A stretch of DNA of 64,000 nucleotides from JAGMXM01 sp964458325 (GTDB lineage Bacteria > Verrucomicrobiota > Verrucomicrobiia > Limisphaerales > UBA1319). Position 1 is the stretch's first letter, and each line of letters starts with the position of its first letter. The notes beneath the pieces are model-generated. The model searched no databases. It was not told the origin of the DNA and saw only the letters and a list, made by a program, of their open reading frames with translations. Positions 48,364 to 57,503 of this stretch are shown piece after piece. The stretch covers positions 1-64,000 of the forward strand of contig CAYWIM010000003.1 of assembly GCA_964458325.1 (NCBI GenBank), in the 5' to 3' direction. The translations under genes were made by a program, and so were the position numbers.

Positions 48364-49212
48364 ATGTCCACAATCGCCATTCTGGGCGCTGGCGGCAAAA
48401 TGGGCTGCCGGCTGACCGACAACCTCCGCAAGCACAGCCACCAACTTCTCCTGGTCGAGGTGAGCGACCCGGGCCGCGCCCAGATCGCGCGGCGCGGCCT
48501 GACCACGACCCCACAAGCGGACGCGGCCCGCGCAGCCGAGGTGATCGTCCTGGCGGTGCCCGATCGGCTGCTGGGGGGCATCTCCCACGAGGTCGTTCCT
48601 CAGGTCCGGCCGGGCACGCTGATCATCACCCTCGATCCGGCCGTCGCTTATGCGGGCGGTCTGGCCCCGCGGGAGGATATCTCCTATTTCGTCACCCACC
48701 CCTGCCACCCAAGCCTCTTCGACCATTTCGAAACCGCCGCCGAACGCGACGATTTCTTCGGGGGAACCGCGGCGCGCCAAGCCATCGTATGCGCCCTGAT
48801 GCAGGGTCCGGAGGAGCACTACGCGGTCGGCGAGGCGCTCGCCAAGCAGTTCTTCGGCCCCATCAGCCGCGCCCATCGAATCACCGTCGAGCAGATGGCC
48901 ATCCTCGAGCCCGCCATGGCCGAGACCGTCGGCATCTGCCTGAACATGGCGCTGCGCGAGGCGCTCGAGGAGGCGGTCCGCCGCGGCGTGCCGCGCGCTG
49001 CCGCCGAGGATTTCATGTTCGGCCATGTCAAGGTCGAGCTGGGGATCGCGTTTGGCCGCGCCGCCTTCCCGTTCAGCGACGGCGCCAAACTGATCGCCGA
49101 GTTCGGCCGCAGGCATCTGCTCAAGCCCGACTGGAAAAAGGTCTTCGAGCCATCCAGCGTGAAGGAGCAGGTCCGCGCCATCCTCGCCGGCCAGCTCCCG
49201 CCCGCCGGCTGA
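48364..49212 (+). CDS. apnO: NAD(P)-dependent 3-hydroxyacid dehydrogenase-like enzyme, probable D-apionate oxidoisomerase
   Basis: A 282-residue protein with an N-terminal Rossmann fold (IAILGAGGKMGCRLTDNL) and a phosphogluconate-dehydrogenase-like C-terminal helical domain (VEQMAILEPAMAETVGICLNMALREALEEA). This is the architecture of ApnO, which oxidises and rearranges D-apionate to 3-oxo-isoapionate. Start ATG 48364 is 4 bp after the kinase stop with GAGGAGA about 8 bp upstream. ApnO placed with OiaX, OiaK and the large lactonase completes the core of the pathway. Confidence 0.82.
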   Translation: MSTIAILGAGGKMGCRLTDNLRKHSHQLLLVEVSDPGRAQIARRGLTTTPQADAARAAEVIVLAVPDRLLGGISHEVVPQVRPGTLIITLDPAVAYAGGLAPREDISYFVTHPCHPSLFDHFETAAERDDFFGGTAARQAIVCALMQGPEEHYAVGEALAKQFFGPISRAHRITVEQMAILEPAMAETVGICLNMALREALEEAVRRGVPRAAAEDFMFGHVKVELGIAFGRAAFPFSDGAKLIAEFGRRHLLKPDWKKVFEPSSVKEQVRAILAGQLPPAG

Positions 49213-49264
49213 CAACCGCCTTGCGCCGCCCCAAACGCGCATATCGCCGCACTGGGCGCCATCC

Positions 49265-51244
49265 ATGACCCCGAAACCATTCCTTCTCTACGGCCAGCCG
49301 CAGCCGCCCGCCGATGGAATCGCCCTGCGCGCCGGGCCGCTGACCATGCGCCTGGACCCAGCCAGCGGATTCGTCCGCCGGATCATGCTGGGCCGGCGCG
49401 AGGTGCTGCGCGGCATCTATGCGGCCGTGCGCAACCACAACTGGGACACCATCCCCGGCGCCATCCGCGAGATCGCACGCGCCATCGAGCCGGAATCGTT
49501 CCGCTGGGAATTCGAATCGGTCCACCGAAAGGACTCGATCCATTTCGTCTGGCGCGGAGTCCTGAGCGGAGACGCGGCGGGAACGATCCGCTACACGTTC
49601 GAGGGCAAGGCGCACTCGTCCTTCCTGCGAAATCGGATCGGTTTCTGCGTGCTGCATCCGATCCGCGAATGCGCTGGCGCGGCCGCCCGCCAGAAACGCG
49701 TGGACGGCCGCACGCTCGAATGCCGCTTCCCGGACCGGATCGAGCCCCAGATCTTCGGGCAGAGCACCTTCCGCGACTTGCGCGGCGTCGCGCATGAAGT
49801 CGAAAACGGGATCTGGGCCGTGCTCGACTTTGACGGCGACGTGTTCGAGATGGAAGACCAGCGGAACTGGACGGATGCGAGCTTCAAGACCTACTGCACG
49901 CCGCTGTCCATCCCATTCCCCGTCGAGATCCAGCCGGGCGCGGCCGTCCGCCAGTCCGTGACGCTGCGCCTGACCGGCCTGGATGGCGGAGTGCGGGCGT
50001 CGCCCATCGAGGTCGCCGGCGAACCGTCCGAGCCGATTGCGCTGACATGGCCGGAGGGGGCCGGAATCGCCTCGCCGGCCATCGGCCTGGGCGCCGCCAG
50101 CCATGGCCGCCCGCTCACCGCGCTCGAGGCGGCATTGCTGCGCCGGCTTCGCCCCTCCCACCTTCGTGTGGATGTTCGCCTGAGCTCGCCCGGCTGGGAC
50201 AAGGCCCTCGAACAGGCTGTTGCCGATGCCCGCCAGTTGGACGTGCGGCTCGAACTGGCCTTGCACCTGCCACGCGATGGCGCTGGCGCCTCCGATGGCT
50301 TCGGGCGGATTCTGGGACCGCACGCGCCCGATCTCGAACGCGTCCTGGCCCTCCGGGAAGGTGAATCCGCCACCAGTCCCGACACGCTGCAGATCGTGCG
50401 GCGGATTCTCGCTTCCGTCGCCGTGCCCGTGGGCGCCGGCAGCGACTGCAACTTCTGCGAACTCAACCGGCAACAGGCGCTCGGCCAGCTCGGCCTGCCT
50501 GAGGCCGATTTCATCTTCTGGTCCGTCAATCCGCAGGTCCACGCCTTCGACCATCTCTCCATCATCGAGACGACCGAAGCCCAGGCAGCGACCGTGCGTT
50601 CGGCGCGCGCTTTTTCCGGCGGACGTCCGCTGGCTGTGTCGCCCGTGACTTTGAAACAGCGCTTCAATCCCGTGGCCACTGGCGCTCCGGCGCTGGTCCT
50701 GCCGGGGCAGCTGCCGCCGGCCGTGGACACGCGCCAGTTGAGCCTGTTCGCCGCCGCCTGGACCGTCGGCAGCCTCGCCGCGCTGATTCGCGAACGGGCC
50801 GAAAGCGTCACGTACTACGAAACCACCGGCTGGCGCGGCGTGCTCGAGTCCGAGAGCGGATCGCCTCTGCCGGACCCGTTCCCCTCGAAGCCGGGATCGG
50901 TGTTCCCTCTCTACCACGTGTTCGCTGCGCTGGCGGGCTCCAAGCGCGTCATCCCCCTCCTCGGATCTCGACCGGACCGCGTGGCCGCCCTGGCCGCGAG
51001 CGACTCCGAGGGCAACGATCGAGTCCTGATCGCCAACCTCACGTCCAGCGCCCAAACCGCAGCGCTGCCCCAGGCGCCCCCGACCGCGTCCGCGCGGATC
51101 CTCCACTCCGAAACCCCTGCCGCGGTCCTGGCCGATCCGGATGCGTTTCAGGCCGCTGGCAGCGAAGATGGCACAACACATGACCGTTCCTTCGGTCTCG
51201 TGTTGCCCCCTTATGCCCTGGCGCTGGTCACACTCAAACCGTAG
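49265..51244 (+). CDS. apnL: Probable D-apionate lactonase (ApnL-like)
   Basis: A 659-residue protein without a signal peptide. The N-terminal half is beta-rich (LTMRLDPASGFVRRIMLGRREVLRGIYAAVRNHNWDTIPG). From about residue 260 a TIM barrel follows (RPLTALEAALLRRLRPSHLRV, VPVGAGSDCNFCELNRQ, FIFWSVNPQVHAFDHLSIIETTEAQA, SPVTLKQRFNP), then a small beta domain. This layout and size match my recollection of ApnL, the lactonase that opens apionolactone; I cannot verify it by alignment. A GH30- or GH39-like glycosidase is the alternative. Fourth gene of the operon, 52 bp after apnO. Confidence 0.7.
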   Translation: MTPKPFLLYGQPQPPADGIALRAGPLTMRLDPASGFVRRIMLGRREVLRGIYAAVRNHNWDTIPGAIREIARAIEPESFRWEFESVHRKDSIHFVWRGVLSGDAAGTIRYTFEGKAHSSFLRNRIGFCVLHPIRECAGAAARQKRVDGRTLECRFPDRIEPQIFGQSTFRDLRGVAHEVENGIWAVLDFDGDVFEMEDQRNWTDASFKTYCTPLSIPFPVEIQPGAAVRQSVTLRLTGLDGGVRASPIEVAGEPSEPIALTWPEGAGIASPAIGLGAASHGRPLTALEAALLRRLRPSHLRVDVRLSSPGWDKALEQAVADARQLDVRLELALHLPRDGAGASDGFGRILGPHAPDLERVLALREGESATSPDTLQIVRRILASVAVPVGAGSDCNFCELNRQQALGQLGLPEADFIFWSVNPQVHAFDHLSIIETTEAQAATVRSARAFSGGRPLAVSPVTLKQRFNPVATGAPALVLPGQLPPAVDTRQLSLFAAAWTVGSLAALIRERAESVTYYETTGWRGVLESESGSPLPDPFPSKPGSVFPLYHVFAALAGSKRVIPLLGSRPDRVAALAASDSEGNDRVLIANLTSSAQTAALPQAPPTASARILHSETPAAVLADPDAFQAAGSEDGTTHDRSFGLVLPPYALALVTLKP

Positions 51245-51271
51245 CCGCCGAGGTGACGAGGCCAATGGTCA

Positions 51272-54200
51272 TCACCGGGTTGGCGCGCCGCGGACGGTGA
51301 CCGTGCCGGCGTCGTGCTGAATCGTCAACCGGCCGGTCGACGGCTCGAACCACCAGCCTTCCGAGCCGGCACTGCCAATGCCCTTCAACAACGGCAAAAT
51401 CCTCGAGCCGGCCTCGATCCTCGCCGGGTCAAAACTCACCTTGAGAACCGCGCGCGACGGCGCAATCGTCTCGAACTGCACCAGCTCCCGGCCATATCGG
51501 ACTTCGCGAACGAACACGCTGCTGTCGAGGAGATGATCCTGCCCCGCGGGGGCGAGATCGGGCAGCACGGCCATGGATTCGAGCGCGTGGCAGACCGTGT
51601 AGAGATGCTGCGAGTACCAATCGGGCCGGTTCCGCGTGCTGGCGCCCGGATTCACCGAAGCGAAGAAGGTCCGGAACAATCCAAACGGCGATTGCATGTA
51701 GGTCAGCGCGTGGATTCCGGACAGGGACTGGCGCCGGATCGGGTCTTCGCCTGTGACGGCATAAAGGTCCGCAAGCGCCCGGCAGTATCGCGCCGTGTGG
51801 CCCGGCATGAGGTGTTCGAATCCGGCCTGCTCGGACACCGCCGGTGCAGGCGCTGCAGGGTGTCCGTTCGTATAGACCAAACGCCCTTCCATCGCGCGAA
51901 GAATCGCGCAGCCCAGATCGAGATATCGAGGATGTTGCCCTGCTCTGCGAAAGAGGTAGCCAGCCGTGAAACACATGGGCTCAGCCGATAGATACGTCTC
52001 GGGTTTGAAGATGATGTCTTCGTGGTAGGTGCCCCAGAGACCGTTCCTGGCGTTCCTCTCGAGCATGAGCTCGAGCGCCCGATCGTGAGCGCGCCTCCAC
52101 TCGGCCGCGTCCTGATGGCGAATCATCGCCTCGAAGAATTCAACGAAGAACACCGGCGCGCCGCCGAACTCCTGGCGGATGACGCCGGTTTCAGGCACAA
52201 CCCGAAACGGCCAGCTGCCGTCTTCGCGCTGCAGTTTTGCCAGCGTCTGCGCGACGGCGCAGGCAGCATCGAGATACTTGCGGTCGGCAGTGGCCTCATA
52301 AACGGCCAGGTACGCCTTGCCGAGAAACGCCGACTTGTCCGGCTCGATGGAATCTTGATCCCTGGATCCGCCCGGCCTGCCGTCGAAGAAGGTCGAATAC
52401 GGGATGCGGGCATAGACGGCGCTGGCCGGCGTCGAGTGGGCCAGGTTCCAGTCGGCCAGATCGCGCGCCCGCAGCAGCCATTCCCGATCCCCCGTGTACG
52501 CATGGTATCGCAGGAACGTGAAGATGAAATAGGCGTGCTGCCGCGCTGGAAACGACAGCTTCCGGCTTGATCGCGTGCCGTCCGGGTTCACATGCGCGCT
52601 GGTGAAGTAGCCGGCCAGCTCTCGATCGACTCGGCCAGGCACATACGCGCCGTCCGCCTTTTTCAGAAACCGCATGGCTTCGGCGATGGCTTCGGCCACC
52701 GGCCGCCGGGGCATCACCACGCCATTCGATGCCGGAACCGGCCACGGCCGAACGCCCACCCGGCGGGACCATTCCTCGAACTTCGCAGTCAATTCTTCCG
52801 CGAGCTTCGGTTGCTCGGATGACCGATCACTCGACTCCGTGCGGTCGGTCTCGAGATCGTACAATTCCCACGGCTCGTTCGAACTCGCCACCAGCTTCCA
52901 CTTTCCATCCCGGACCGCTCGATGGCCTTCGTGCTCCCAAAACAGCGGCTTCGATCGCGACAAGCCGCCGCCGGGAATCCAGAGCGGCGTCAGGCTCACG
53001 CCTTCCGGCGCCACCGTGGCCATCCCATTCCATTCGCGGGGAAACGATCCGCCCGCGATGGACAGACACGTCGGCAGGATGTCAATCAGGTGGCTGGCAG
53101 CATGCTCGAGCTTGCCATGCAGCAAAGAGCCAATGCCCGCAGGCCAGCAAACGATCAGCGGCGCCGCAATACCCCCTTCGTGGGTGAACTTCTTCGTTTT
53201 CCGGAACGGGCTGCTGCTGACATGCGCGCCCGCGATCCCGTAACCCCTGTAGCTTTCGCGCCCGCCCAGCGCAGCGCCGGGCAAACCGCGGTTGGGATTC
53301 TCGGCGGCGCCGCCATTGTCGGACAGGAACATCACGAGCGTGTTCTGTTCCTGCGCCGTCTCCCGCAGCGCATCGAGCACCCGGCCGATATTCTGATCCA
53401 TCTCATCGATTTGCGCCGCATAGACCGACATTTCTTCATCCCACTGATCCTGACGTTCCGGAGCCGCATCCGCCCAGGCGGGCAAACCGGGCGGACGCGG
53501 CGACAGCGGCCACCGCCGATCGACGATTCCGGCCCGCCGCAGCCGGCGATAGCGTTCCTGGCGAAGTTCGTCCCAGCCGATCTTCCGATAGCTGCCGCGA
53601 TACTTCGCAATCGTGTCCGCCCTGGCATGCAGCGGCCAGTGCGGCGCCGTGTATGCCAGGTAAAGGAAGAATGGCCTGCGGTCGGATCCGATCTCCCGGA
53701 TAAACCGCACCGCATGATCGGTGAACGCGTCGGTGGCGAAAAAGCCCCCCTGTGGCGGCATGAACAACTCCCGGTCAAGCGCCATGGGCGGATTGGTGAT
53801 CATCCCGGTATGCTGCATCCCGAATCCGTAATAGTTCATCGCGCCCTCGATGACGGCAAACGAGCGGTCGAATCCGCGCGCGGCTGGCCATTCGCCGGCG
53901 CGATAGCCCAGATGCCATTTGCCGGCCATCCCGGTGCGATAGCCCGCCGCGCGAAGGGCTTCGGCAAGGGTGGGCGCATGGGGATTCAGCCGATCGGAAT
54001 AGGCGGGCGAGTCGAGCGCTTCACGCACGGGGCGCGCATAGGCATCCACCATGTCGCCGATCTGAGCCTGATGCGGATACAGGCCGGTCATCAGCGCCGC
54101 CCTCGAGGGACAGCAGCGCGCGGCGCTGTAAAACTGGGTGAAGCGCAAGCCTTTTGCTGCCAGGGCATCGAGGTTCGGCGTTCGAATCTCGCCGCCGTAA

Positions 54201-54316
54201 CAGCCGATATCGCTGAACCCCAGATCGTCGGCCAGAATGAGGACGATGTTGGGTTTCGACGCGGCGTGCAGCGCCGCCGCGGCAAACAGACCGGCTAGGA
54301 TCGTAAGGCGTTTCAT
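51272..54316 (-). CDS. Sulfatase fused to a C-terminal alpha/alpha-toroid domain
   Basis: A 1014-residue exported enzyme from ATG 54316. A type I sulfatase fills about residues 20-545: KPNIVLILADDLGFSDIGCYGG (metal Asp pair), the formylglycine motif CCPSRAALMTG (CxPxR), GKWHLGY, LSDNGG, and FTHEGGIAAPL. After a short linker comes a domain of about 440 residues (FPARQHAYFIFTFLRYHAYTGDREWLL, RKYLDAACAVAQTLAKLQREDGSW, HDRALELMLERNARNGLWGTYHEDI) whose repeated helix pairs look like an (alpha/alpha)6 barrel of GH105/PL/epimerase type. Single-domain sulfatases run about 500 residues. It overlaps the GH51 stop in ATGA, so translation is coupled. Confidence 0.84.
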   Translation of the reverse strand: MKRLTILAGLFAAAALHAASKPNIVLILADDLGFSDIGCYGGEIRTPNLDALAAKGLRFTQFYSAARCCPSRAALMTGLYPHQAQIGDMVDAYARPVREALDSPAYSDRLNPHAPTLAEALRAAGYRTGMAGKWHLGYRAGEWPAARGFDRSFAVIEGAMNYYGFGMQHTGMITNPPMALDRELFMPPQGGFFATDAFTDHAVRFIREIGSDRRPFFLYLAYTAPHWPLHARADTIAKYRGSYRKIGWDELRQERYRRLRRAGIVDRRWPLSPRPPGLPAWADAAPERQDQWDEEMSVYAAQIDEMDQNIGRVLDALRETAQEQNTLVMFLSDNGGAAENPNRGLPGAALGGRESYRGYGIAGAHVSSSPFRKTKKFTHEGGIAAPLIVCWPAGIGSLLHGKLEHAASHLIDILPTCLSIAGGSFPREWNGMATVAPEGVSLTPLWIPGGGLSRSKPLFWEHEGHRAVRDGKWKLVASSNEPWELYDLETDRTESSDRSSEQPKLAEELTAKFEEWSRRVGVRPWPVPASNGVVMPRRPVAEAIAEAMRFLKKADGAYVPGRVDRELAGYFTSAHVNPDGTRSSRKLSFPARQHAYFIFTFLRYHAYTGDREWLLRARDLADWNLAHSTPASAVYARIPYSTFFDGRPGGSRDQDSIEPDKSAFLGKAYLAVYEATADRKYLDAACAVAQTLAKLQREDGSWPFRVVPETGVIRQEFGGAPVFFVEFFEAMIRHQDAAEWRRAHDRALELMLERNARNGLWGTYHEDIIFKPETYLSAEPMCFTAGYLFRRAGQHPRYLDLGCAILRAMEGRLVYTNGHPAAPAPAVSEQAGFEHLMPGHTARYCRALADLYAVTGEDPIRRQSLSGIHALTYMQSPFGLFRTFFASVNPGASTRNRPDWYSQHLYTVCHALESMAVLPDLAPAGQDHLLDSSVFVREVRYGRELVQFETIAPSRAVLKVSFDPARIEAGSRILPLLKGIGSAGSEGWWFEPSTGRLTIQHDAGTVTVRGAPTR

Positions 54317-56004
54317 GGCGGCGTTGATTTGAAAGATGCGGGCGGAGCCCGGCCCGGCTCCCCCGCCCGCTCGCACAAGACCATGGAGACCGAGTGCGGC
54401 GGGCATGTCCATATTGTGCCGGCCCATTCCCGCAGCTCGGGCCGGACACGATCGGGGTGCTCGAAGGTGTTGGCGGCAAACACTTCGGGTGTATCGAGCG
54501 CCCATGTCTTTGCGGGCGCCCACCCTTCCGGCAGCTCGAGCGTCACCCGGGCCGCGGCCGACGGATGCCGGTTCACCAGCGCCACAGCCAGTTTGCCGTC
54601 CGGCTGCCGCGCCGCGGCGGCATCGAGCCATGGCTGGGGCGACCTCGGGAAATCGGGGGCCGGCTTGTGATGCGGTGTGTGCGCCTGCGGCGGCGGGGGC
54701 ATCGTGGCCGGGCCGTCGACCGACACCGCCATCGATTCCCCGCGCATCCATTGGCCGTACTGCCGAAACAGATGGAACAAGGGCGTGCGCACGACTTGCT
54801 CCCGGTTCACGGACATCACGCCGTTGCCGTTGACCAGGAACACGTAATTGGCCATCGCCACCCCCGGGCTGAGCCGGATGAGCGCGTTGAACACGCCCGC
54901 CGCAAACACCGCATCCTGTAATGTGCGCGGGCTCCGCCGGTTCAGCTTGCCGTCGCGATAGTGGCGGATATTCCATTCGTCCAGCGCCAGGCGGACAGGG
55001 ACGCCATTCGTGCGAAGGGCGGCGAACTCATCGACAACATGGAGCATCTTGCGCAGGCAGTGCTCAAAATACACCGGCGTGAATGCGACCGCGGCGAATT
55101 CGTCTGGCGCGCCGGTCGAGTAGCCGTAGATGTGGCATGTCAGCAGGTCAATCACATGGCCTGCGTCGCGCAGCACCGTTCGATCCCAGCGGGGATCGCC
55201 CGCCGACATCGAGCCGACGCCCAGAATCTGGACTCGAGGATCGGCGCGGCGTACGGCCGCGGCCCATCGCGCCAGCGTGCGCGCATAGACGGGCGCGTCC
55301 ATGTGCCCGGCCTCCCACTCGCCAAAGGTCTCATTGCCGATGCCCCAATACAGCACGCGGCCATCGGCGGCATTGCAGTGCTCCAGCCAGGCCAGGCATT
55401 CATCGAGCGTGCCGGTGCCCAGGTTGGCGTTGATGTAAGCGGCGCTGCCAGCCGCGCGGCACCATTCCAGGAATTCATCCGTGCCAAAGCGGTTCGGCTC
55501 TTCGCCGCCCCAGTGCGCGTTGGGGCGCGCCGGCCGCTGCGCCTGCGGCCCGATGCCATCGCGCCAATGGTAGGTGTCCGCAAAACATCCCCCCGGCCAG
55601 CGCACCACCGGCACTCCCAGCTCGCGCGCAGCCGCCATCACATCCCGCCGCAGGCCGCGGGCATCCGACATGGGCGAGGTGTCATCCCAGATGGACGGAT
55701 AGATGCACTCGTCCTCGCGCTGGACGTGCTCGAGATACTGGCCAAAAATGTGGGGACTGATCCGGCCCGTTCCGGCCCCCCCTTGCACGCGCACAACGGC
55801 TCGATAATCCGATGCGGCCGATGCGCTCGGAGATGCCATGGCAAGCAGCGCCGCCACGCCGCAAAGAGCCGCTCCCTGGCGCCGGGAAACGGGCGAAAAA
55901 AACCTCCGCCAGCCGCCGGCGCAAGGATCCTGGCAGCCGCCGAAGGCCCGCCTCGCGACCATGGCCGCTGCCGGCCCGGTGGCCTGTTCACGGAACGGAT
56001 TCAT
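54313..56004 (-). CDS. GH51 alpha-L-arabinofuranosidase, exported
   Basis: A 563-residue enzyme. GH51 landmarks are GTGRISPHIFGQYLEHV, VRWPGGCFADTYHWRDGIGP, the acid/base Glu in YWGIGNETFGEWEAGH and the nucleophile Glu in RLALDEWNI. The C-terminal beta domain (KLAVALVNRHPSAAARVTLELP) is typical. GH51 enzymes release L-arabinofuranose from arabinan, arabinoxylan and side chains. The N-terminus is basic with a hydrophobic stretch (GAALCGVAALLAMASPSASA), so it is likely secreted. ATG 56004 overlaps the upstream sulfatase by 17 bp. Confidence 0.9.
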   Translation of the reverse strand: MNPFREQATGPAAAMVARRAFGGCQDPCAGGWRRFFSPVSRRQGAALCGVAALLAMASPSASAASDYRAVVRVQGGAGTGRISPHIFGQYLEHVQREDECIYPSIWDDTSPMSDARGLRRDVMAAARELGVPVVRWPGGCFADTYHWRDGIGPQAQRPARPNAHWGGEEPNRFGTDEFLEWCRAAGSAAYINANLGTGTLDECLAWLEHCNAADGRVLYWGIGNETFGEWEAGHMDAPVYARTLARWAAAVRRADPRVQILGVGSMSAGDPRWDRTVLRDAGHVIDLLTCHIYGYSTGAPDEFAAVAFTPVYFEHCLRKMLHVVDEFAALRTNGVPVRLALDEWNIRHYRDGKLNRRSPRTLQDAVFAAGVFNALIRLSPGVAMANYVFLVNGNGVMSVNREQVVRTPLFHLFRQYGQWMRGESMAVSVDGPATMPPPPQAHTPHHKPAPDFPRSPQPWLDAAAARQPDGKLAVALVNRHPSAAARVTLELPEGWAPAKTWALDTPEVFAANTFEHPDRVRPELREWAGTIWTCPPHSVSMVLCERAGEPGRAPPASFKSTPP

Positions 56005-57358
56005 GCCATTGGCGCACGGCAGCCGCCAGGCGCCGCACGATTTCCGGATGCCTCGCCGCGAGGTTCGAGGTCTCGGCGGGGTCTTGATCCAGATCGTAGA
56101 GTTGCGGCGACAAGCCGTCGAACTCGCAGAGCAGCTTCCACCGGCCGTCGCGGACCGCGAGGTCCGGCAGGTTCTCGCCCCCCTCCCCCGGGCGATCCGG
56201 CGGCCGCCTCCAGAACAACGGCGTCTGACGCGATGCCCAGGTTCTGCCCAGCAACGTGTCGGCGAGGTTCTCGCCGTCGAATGTCCCCTCGGGAACCCGG
56301 ACCCCCGCCAGCGCCAGCAGCGATGGGACGATATCCATCGCCATGACCACCGACCTGCGGTTTTCCGAGCCCGCACGCTCCGAAGGTATCCATCCGGGCC
56401 CCCACACGATCAAGGGCGACCGGATCCCGCCTTCGTAGAGCATCGTTTTCCCTCCCCGGAAGGGCCCAGCGGATCCGGCGCCGGCCTCGGGCCCGTTGTC
56501 CGAACAGACGAGGACCACGGTGTTGGTCCTCAACGACGGATCGTCTCGGATGAAATCGAAGAGCACAGCCAGTTGCTCGTCCATGGTCTCGAGCACTCCA
56601 TGGTAAAGGGCGCGATTGCTGCCATCCCCGCGCCGCGCCTTCGGGGGATAAAAGGGCGAATGGACGTCGTCAGGCCAGACATTGATATAGAACGGGCGGC
56701 CATCGGCGGCGGCCTTCCGAACGAATCCGATGGCGGCGCCGACGTATCCTTCGGTGATCCGGGCGCGGTCCATCCAGATGATGGGGCCGCGGCCGAGAAG
56801 GTCGGATCCGAGCGCATGCCTGCGGAGCGGCTGGCCATCGTGCGCATCGCACAGGGGGAGGAGCCGCGCGCCCAGCCCCTCGAAATTCGTCAGCGTTTCC
56901 TCGAATCCATAATCCGCGATCAGCGGCGCCTCGCCCACATCGCGCTGGCCGCCCATGTGCCATTTGCCGAAGTGCCCGGTGGCATACCCCGCCTGCTGCA
57001 GATAGCGCGCGAGAGTTGGCGCTTTCGGATCGAGCCATTGGGCCATGCCACGGCGCTGGTTGGCGGCGCGGTTGTTCAGGAACGAATGGATCCGCCAGCG
57101 TTGCGGATACTGGCCGGTGGTGAGGGCCGTGCGCGAAGGCGAACAGATGGGCGCGTTCACGTAGAACTGCGAGAAGCGGATCCCCTCGGCAGCGAGGCGG
57201 TCGGCGCCTTCGGTCTGGACGGCGGAATTGCCGAAGCAGGAAAAATCGCCCCAGCCCATGTCGTCGATGAGGACCACAACGAAGTTGGGCCGAGCCGCTG
57301 CCGAGACCGAGCTGCACAGCAAGCCGAGAGCCGCGAAGAGGGAAAGGAATGTCTTCAT
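55988..57358 (-). CDS. Formylglycine-dependent sulfatase (S1 family)
   Basis: A 456-residue exported protein with signal MKTFLSLFAALGLLCSSVSAA. Metal-binding PNFVVVLIDDMGWGD, the formylglycine motif ICSPSRTALTTG (CSPSR), HFGKWHMGG, CSDNGPEAG and YEGGIRSPLIVWGPGW are all present. The length is normal for the family. Activity needs an FGE- or anSME-type modifying enzyme, not found here. It is upstream of the GH51 gene and the sulfatase fusion, so the three form one operon for sulfated, arabinose-containing glycans. Confidence 0.9.
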   Translation of the reverse strand: MKTFLSLFAALGLLCSSVSAAARPNFVVVLIDDMGWGDFSCFGNSAVQTEGADRLAAEGIRFSQFYVNAPICSPSRTALTTGQYPQRWRIHSFLNNRAANQRRGMAQWLDPKAPTLARYLQQAGYATGHFGKWHMGGQRDVGEAPLIADYGFEETLTNFEGLGARLLPLCDAHDGQPLRRHALGSDLLGRGPIIWMDRARITEGYVGAAIGFVRKAAADGRPFYINVWPDDVHSPFYPPKARRGDGSNRALYHGVLETMDEQLAVLFDFIRDDPSLRTNTVVLVCSDNGPEAGAGSAGPFRGGKTMLYEGGIRSPLIVWGPGWIPSERAGSENRRSVVMAMDIVPSLLALAGVRVPEGTFDGENLADTLLGRTWASRQTPLFWRRPPDRPGEGGENLPDLAVRDGRWKLLCEFDGLSPQLYDLDQDPAETSNLAARHPEIVRRLAAAVRQWHESVP

Positions 57359-57486
57359 GGAACGGCTCCGATCAACCCGGATTCATCGAGATCCACCGCC
57401 TGTTCGCCGCGCGCCGCCCGGCGCCATAAGGCCGGCTTCGCCCACTGCTCCTTCTCGCCCATGCGCCAAACGTGGTCATCCTTCAT
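57355..57486 (-). CDS. Possible small leader ORF before the sulfatase
   Basis: A 43-codon frame starting MKDDHVWRMGEKEQWAKPALWRRAARGEQAVDLDESG (given in part). Its TGA overlaps the sulfatase ATG as ATGA, the coupling pattern used throughout this region. No strong Shine-Dalgarno sequence and no known family. It may be a coupled leader or the remnant of a former gene end. Low confidence. Confidence 0.28.
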   Translation of the reverse strand: MKDDHVWRMGEKEQWAKPALWRRAARGEQAVDLDESGLIGAVP

Positions 57487-57503
57487 AGTCCCATGATTTG
57501 CCG

